5,473 bases of DNA, from positions 45,821 through 51,293 of the forward strand of contig DFPL01000003.1 of the NCBI GenBank assembly GCA_002377245.1, read 5' to 3'. Of this stretch, positions 4,616-5,473 are shown in pieces (within the stretch, counting starts at the first letter, position 1; every line of letters begins with the position of its first letter). The notes below the pieces were generated by a model. It was not told the origin of the DNA. It worked only from the letters and a program-made list of their open reading frames with translations, and searched no databases. The DNA is from Enterobacteriaceae bacterium UBA3516. GTDB lineage: Bacteria > Pseudomonadota > Gammaproteobacteria > Enterobacterales > Enterobacteriaceae. Position numbers and translations under genes: made by a program.

Positions 4616-4948
4616 ATGACCAGAACGTATAAACGCCTCAATATTGGGGTACTTATTCTGCTCGGTTTGACGGCGTACGGACTCTCGATGCTGGCCTATG
4701 CCGCTTCCCCAGCCCAGCCTGGGGCTGCTCACGCCTCGCAGTCTACAAAAACGCGCACGCTCAAGGGCTATGGCCTGACGGTTAACATTCGCGGGCAACA
4801 GGTTTACGTCGACGGTAAACCGGCAGCACTGGATGCTAACGATCAGGGTAATCTGACCTACAGCCAGGGGTTAAACACCTTAATTGTCTATAAATCAGGC
4901 AAAGTAGCGCTCATGCAGTCTGGGAGATTTATGGGCTACATGAAGTAA
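4616..4948 (+). CDS. Small exported or membrane-anchored protein of unknown function
   Basis: 110 residues. Basic N-terminus, hydrophobic stretch at about 9-28, and AYA|AS at 27-31 as a likely signal peptidase I site, leaving about 81 residues in the periplasm; it could instead stay as an uncleaved anchor. The mature part starts with an Ala/Pro/Gln/Ser-rich linker, then a compact, probably beta-rich region (GYGLTVNIRGQQVYVDGKPAALD, NTLIVYKSGKVALMQSG) ending GYMK, written here in pieces from residues 51 to 110. No cysteine and no recognised domain. Its ribosome binding site (GAGGA, 4602-4606) lies inside the end of the lipoprotein gene, so the two are almost certainly one transcript and probably translationally coupled. 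Shared export signals suggest they act in the same compartment; function is unknown. Confidence 0.78.
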   Translation: MTRTYKRLNIGVLILLGLTAYGLSMLAYAASPAQPGAAHASQSTKTRTLKGYGLTVNIRGQQVYVDGKPAALDANDQGNLTYSQGLNTLIVYKSGKVALMQSGRFMGYMK

Positions 4949-4956
4949 ACAACGTC

Positions 4957-4987
4957 CTTACAGACTGTCAGACTGGCGGTCTGTAAG
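4957..4987. repeat. Perfect 9-bp inverted repeat after the two-gene unit, with a competing inner hairpin
   Basis: CTTACAGAC (4957-4965) is mirrored by GTCTGTAAG (4979-4987), 13-base loop, starting 9 bases after the stop at 4948. The loop contains a second CAGAC (4969-4973) that can pair with the same GTCTG (4979-4983), giving two mutually exclusive hairpins. There is no T-run after it on either strand, so it is at best an imperfect terminator; it could also stabilise the 3' end or bind a protein. Confidence 0.55.
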
Positions 4988-5071
4988 CTGTCGAATTAAT
5001 CATTTTATAGTGCACTGTCTTATCCTGGACTGATGCAACACTTGTTGTTAATGCCCTGTTGACTTCTCCTG

Positions 5072-5080
5072 TGCTAGCAT
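5072..5080 (+). promoter_or_regulatory. Possible extended -10 promoter of the gene at 5113
   Basis: TGCTAGCAT has the TG-N-TAnnnT layout of an extended -10 element, 4 of 6 in the hexamer, placed to start transcription about 25 bases before the ATG at 5113. The nearby TTGACT (5059-5064) is too close to serve as its -35. Weak evidence. Confidence 0.3.
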
Positions 5081-5112
5081 AGGCGGGGTAAACACAACAG
5101 GAAAACTATAAA

Positions 5113-5473
5113 ATGCCTCATATCTTCCTACAAATCACGGGCATCCGTCCCGGGGTTAACACGCCTGCCGACCTTAGCGCCGTCATCCGCGAAGACAACG
5201 ACACCACCTTTTCGATTTCACAAACGGTTGTGGACTGGCTGCTTGGCACCATTGATTTCGCAGCGGGTTCGCCGTTACCTAAGCTCAAAAACTGCTGCTT
5301 TTCCCTTGCTGATGGCGCTGAGTTCATTGAATTCGACGGCAAAGGTAAAATGACTACAGTCAGTGAAAAACCCGCCTGGTACCCTGAGCATGGACGTTTT
5401 CTTCGTGAACAGTGGCTTATTAATAATGAGATGTACGATCTGCACATCGTCGCCTTTATTAAAGAATTTCTTG
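5113..5473 (+). CDS. Protein of unknown function, N-terminal part (runs off the window)
   Basis: An open frame from ATG 5113 to the window end, 120 codons without a stop. It begins MPHIFLQITGIRPGVNTPAD and carries no signal peptide or membrane segment, so it is probably cytoplasmic. Visible features are a Cys-Cys pair at 61-62, an aromatic stretch AWYPEHGRFLREQW (88-101) and many acidic residues; no motif of a known family was recognised. The ribosome binding site AGGA (5099-5102) is 10 bases before the start. Codon use (GGC, CTG, GAA, ACC frequent) resembles the neighbouring genes. It follows the inverted repeat at 4957-4987 and probably has its own promoter. That this frame is coding, rather than the shorter opposing one, is supported by the ribosome binding site and by absence of stops through 361 bases. 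Confidence 0.65.
   Translation, partial: MPHIFLQITGIRPGVNTPADLSAVIREDNDTTFSISQTVVDWLLGTIDFAAGSPLPKLKNCCFSLADGAEFIEFDGKGKMTTVSEKPAWYPEHGRFLREQWLINNEMYDLHIVAFIKEFL

Overview
The window reads as a chromosomal segment of a gamma-proteobacterium in the Enterobacteriaceae. The reasons are the near-E. coli-like RutE and RutF sequences, a YmdF-type KGG-repeat stress protein, a perfect CRP core site and typical enterobacterial ribosome binding sites. Genus cannot be fixed from the sequence; an Enterobacter/Klebsiella/Kosakonia-like host would fit.

Layout. Positions 1-669 hold the end of rutE and all of rutF, the tail of the pyrimidine-degradation (rut) operon, which probably stops at a terminator at 687-713. 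In E. coli the next gene is the permease rutG, followed by ymdF. Here rutG is absent from that place. It is replaced by a convergent DMT/EamA-family transporter gene (675-1586, minus) whose stop lies only 5 bases from that of rutF. Behind it comes ymdF (1730-1906, minus) with its own strong intrinsic terminator, so ymdF and the transporter are separate units. The E. coli-type backbone therefore resumes at ymdF, and the transporter sits where rutG would be.

Positions 1907-2633 are a long, AT-rich intergenic region with no convincing gene. It holds the ymdF promoter side, a perfect CRP box (2509-2524) and several palindromes, and it leads into the largest gene of the window (2634-4187). That gene encodes a compact trimeric autotransporter adhesin: Sec signal peptide, short novel N-terminal region with a repeated motif, a collagen-like Gly-X-Y segment built partly by a 63-bp tandem duplication, a second short Gly-X-Y segment, an Ile/Asn-layered coiled coil and a YadA-type membrane anchor. 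A clear terminator follows.

Positions 4371-4948 carry a tight two-gene unit for a small lipoprotein and a small secreted or membrane-anchored protein, neither recognised. An inverted repeat follows. A third unrecognised protein begins at 5113 and runs off the window. The right half (2634-4948) thus looks like an envelope/surface locus: adhesin plus two small exported proteins. A functional link between them rests only on proximity and shared export signals.

The most interesting items are the replacement of rutG, the adhesin's collagen-like architecture with its synonymous-only duplicated repeat, its predicted CRP control, and the unknown exported pair next to it.
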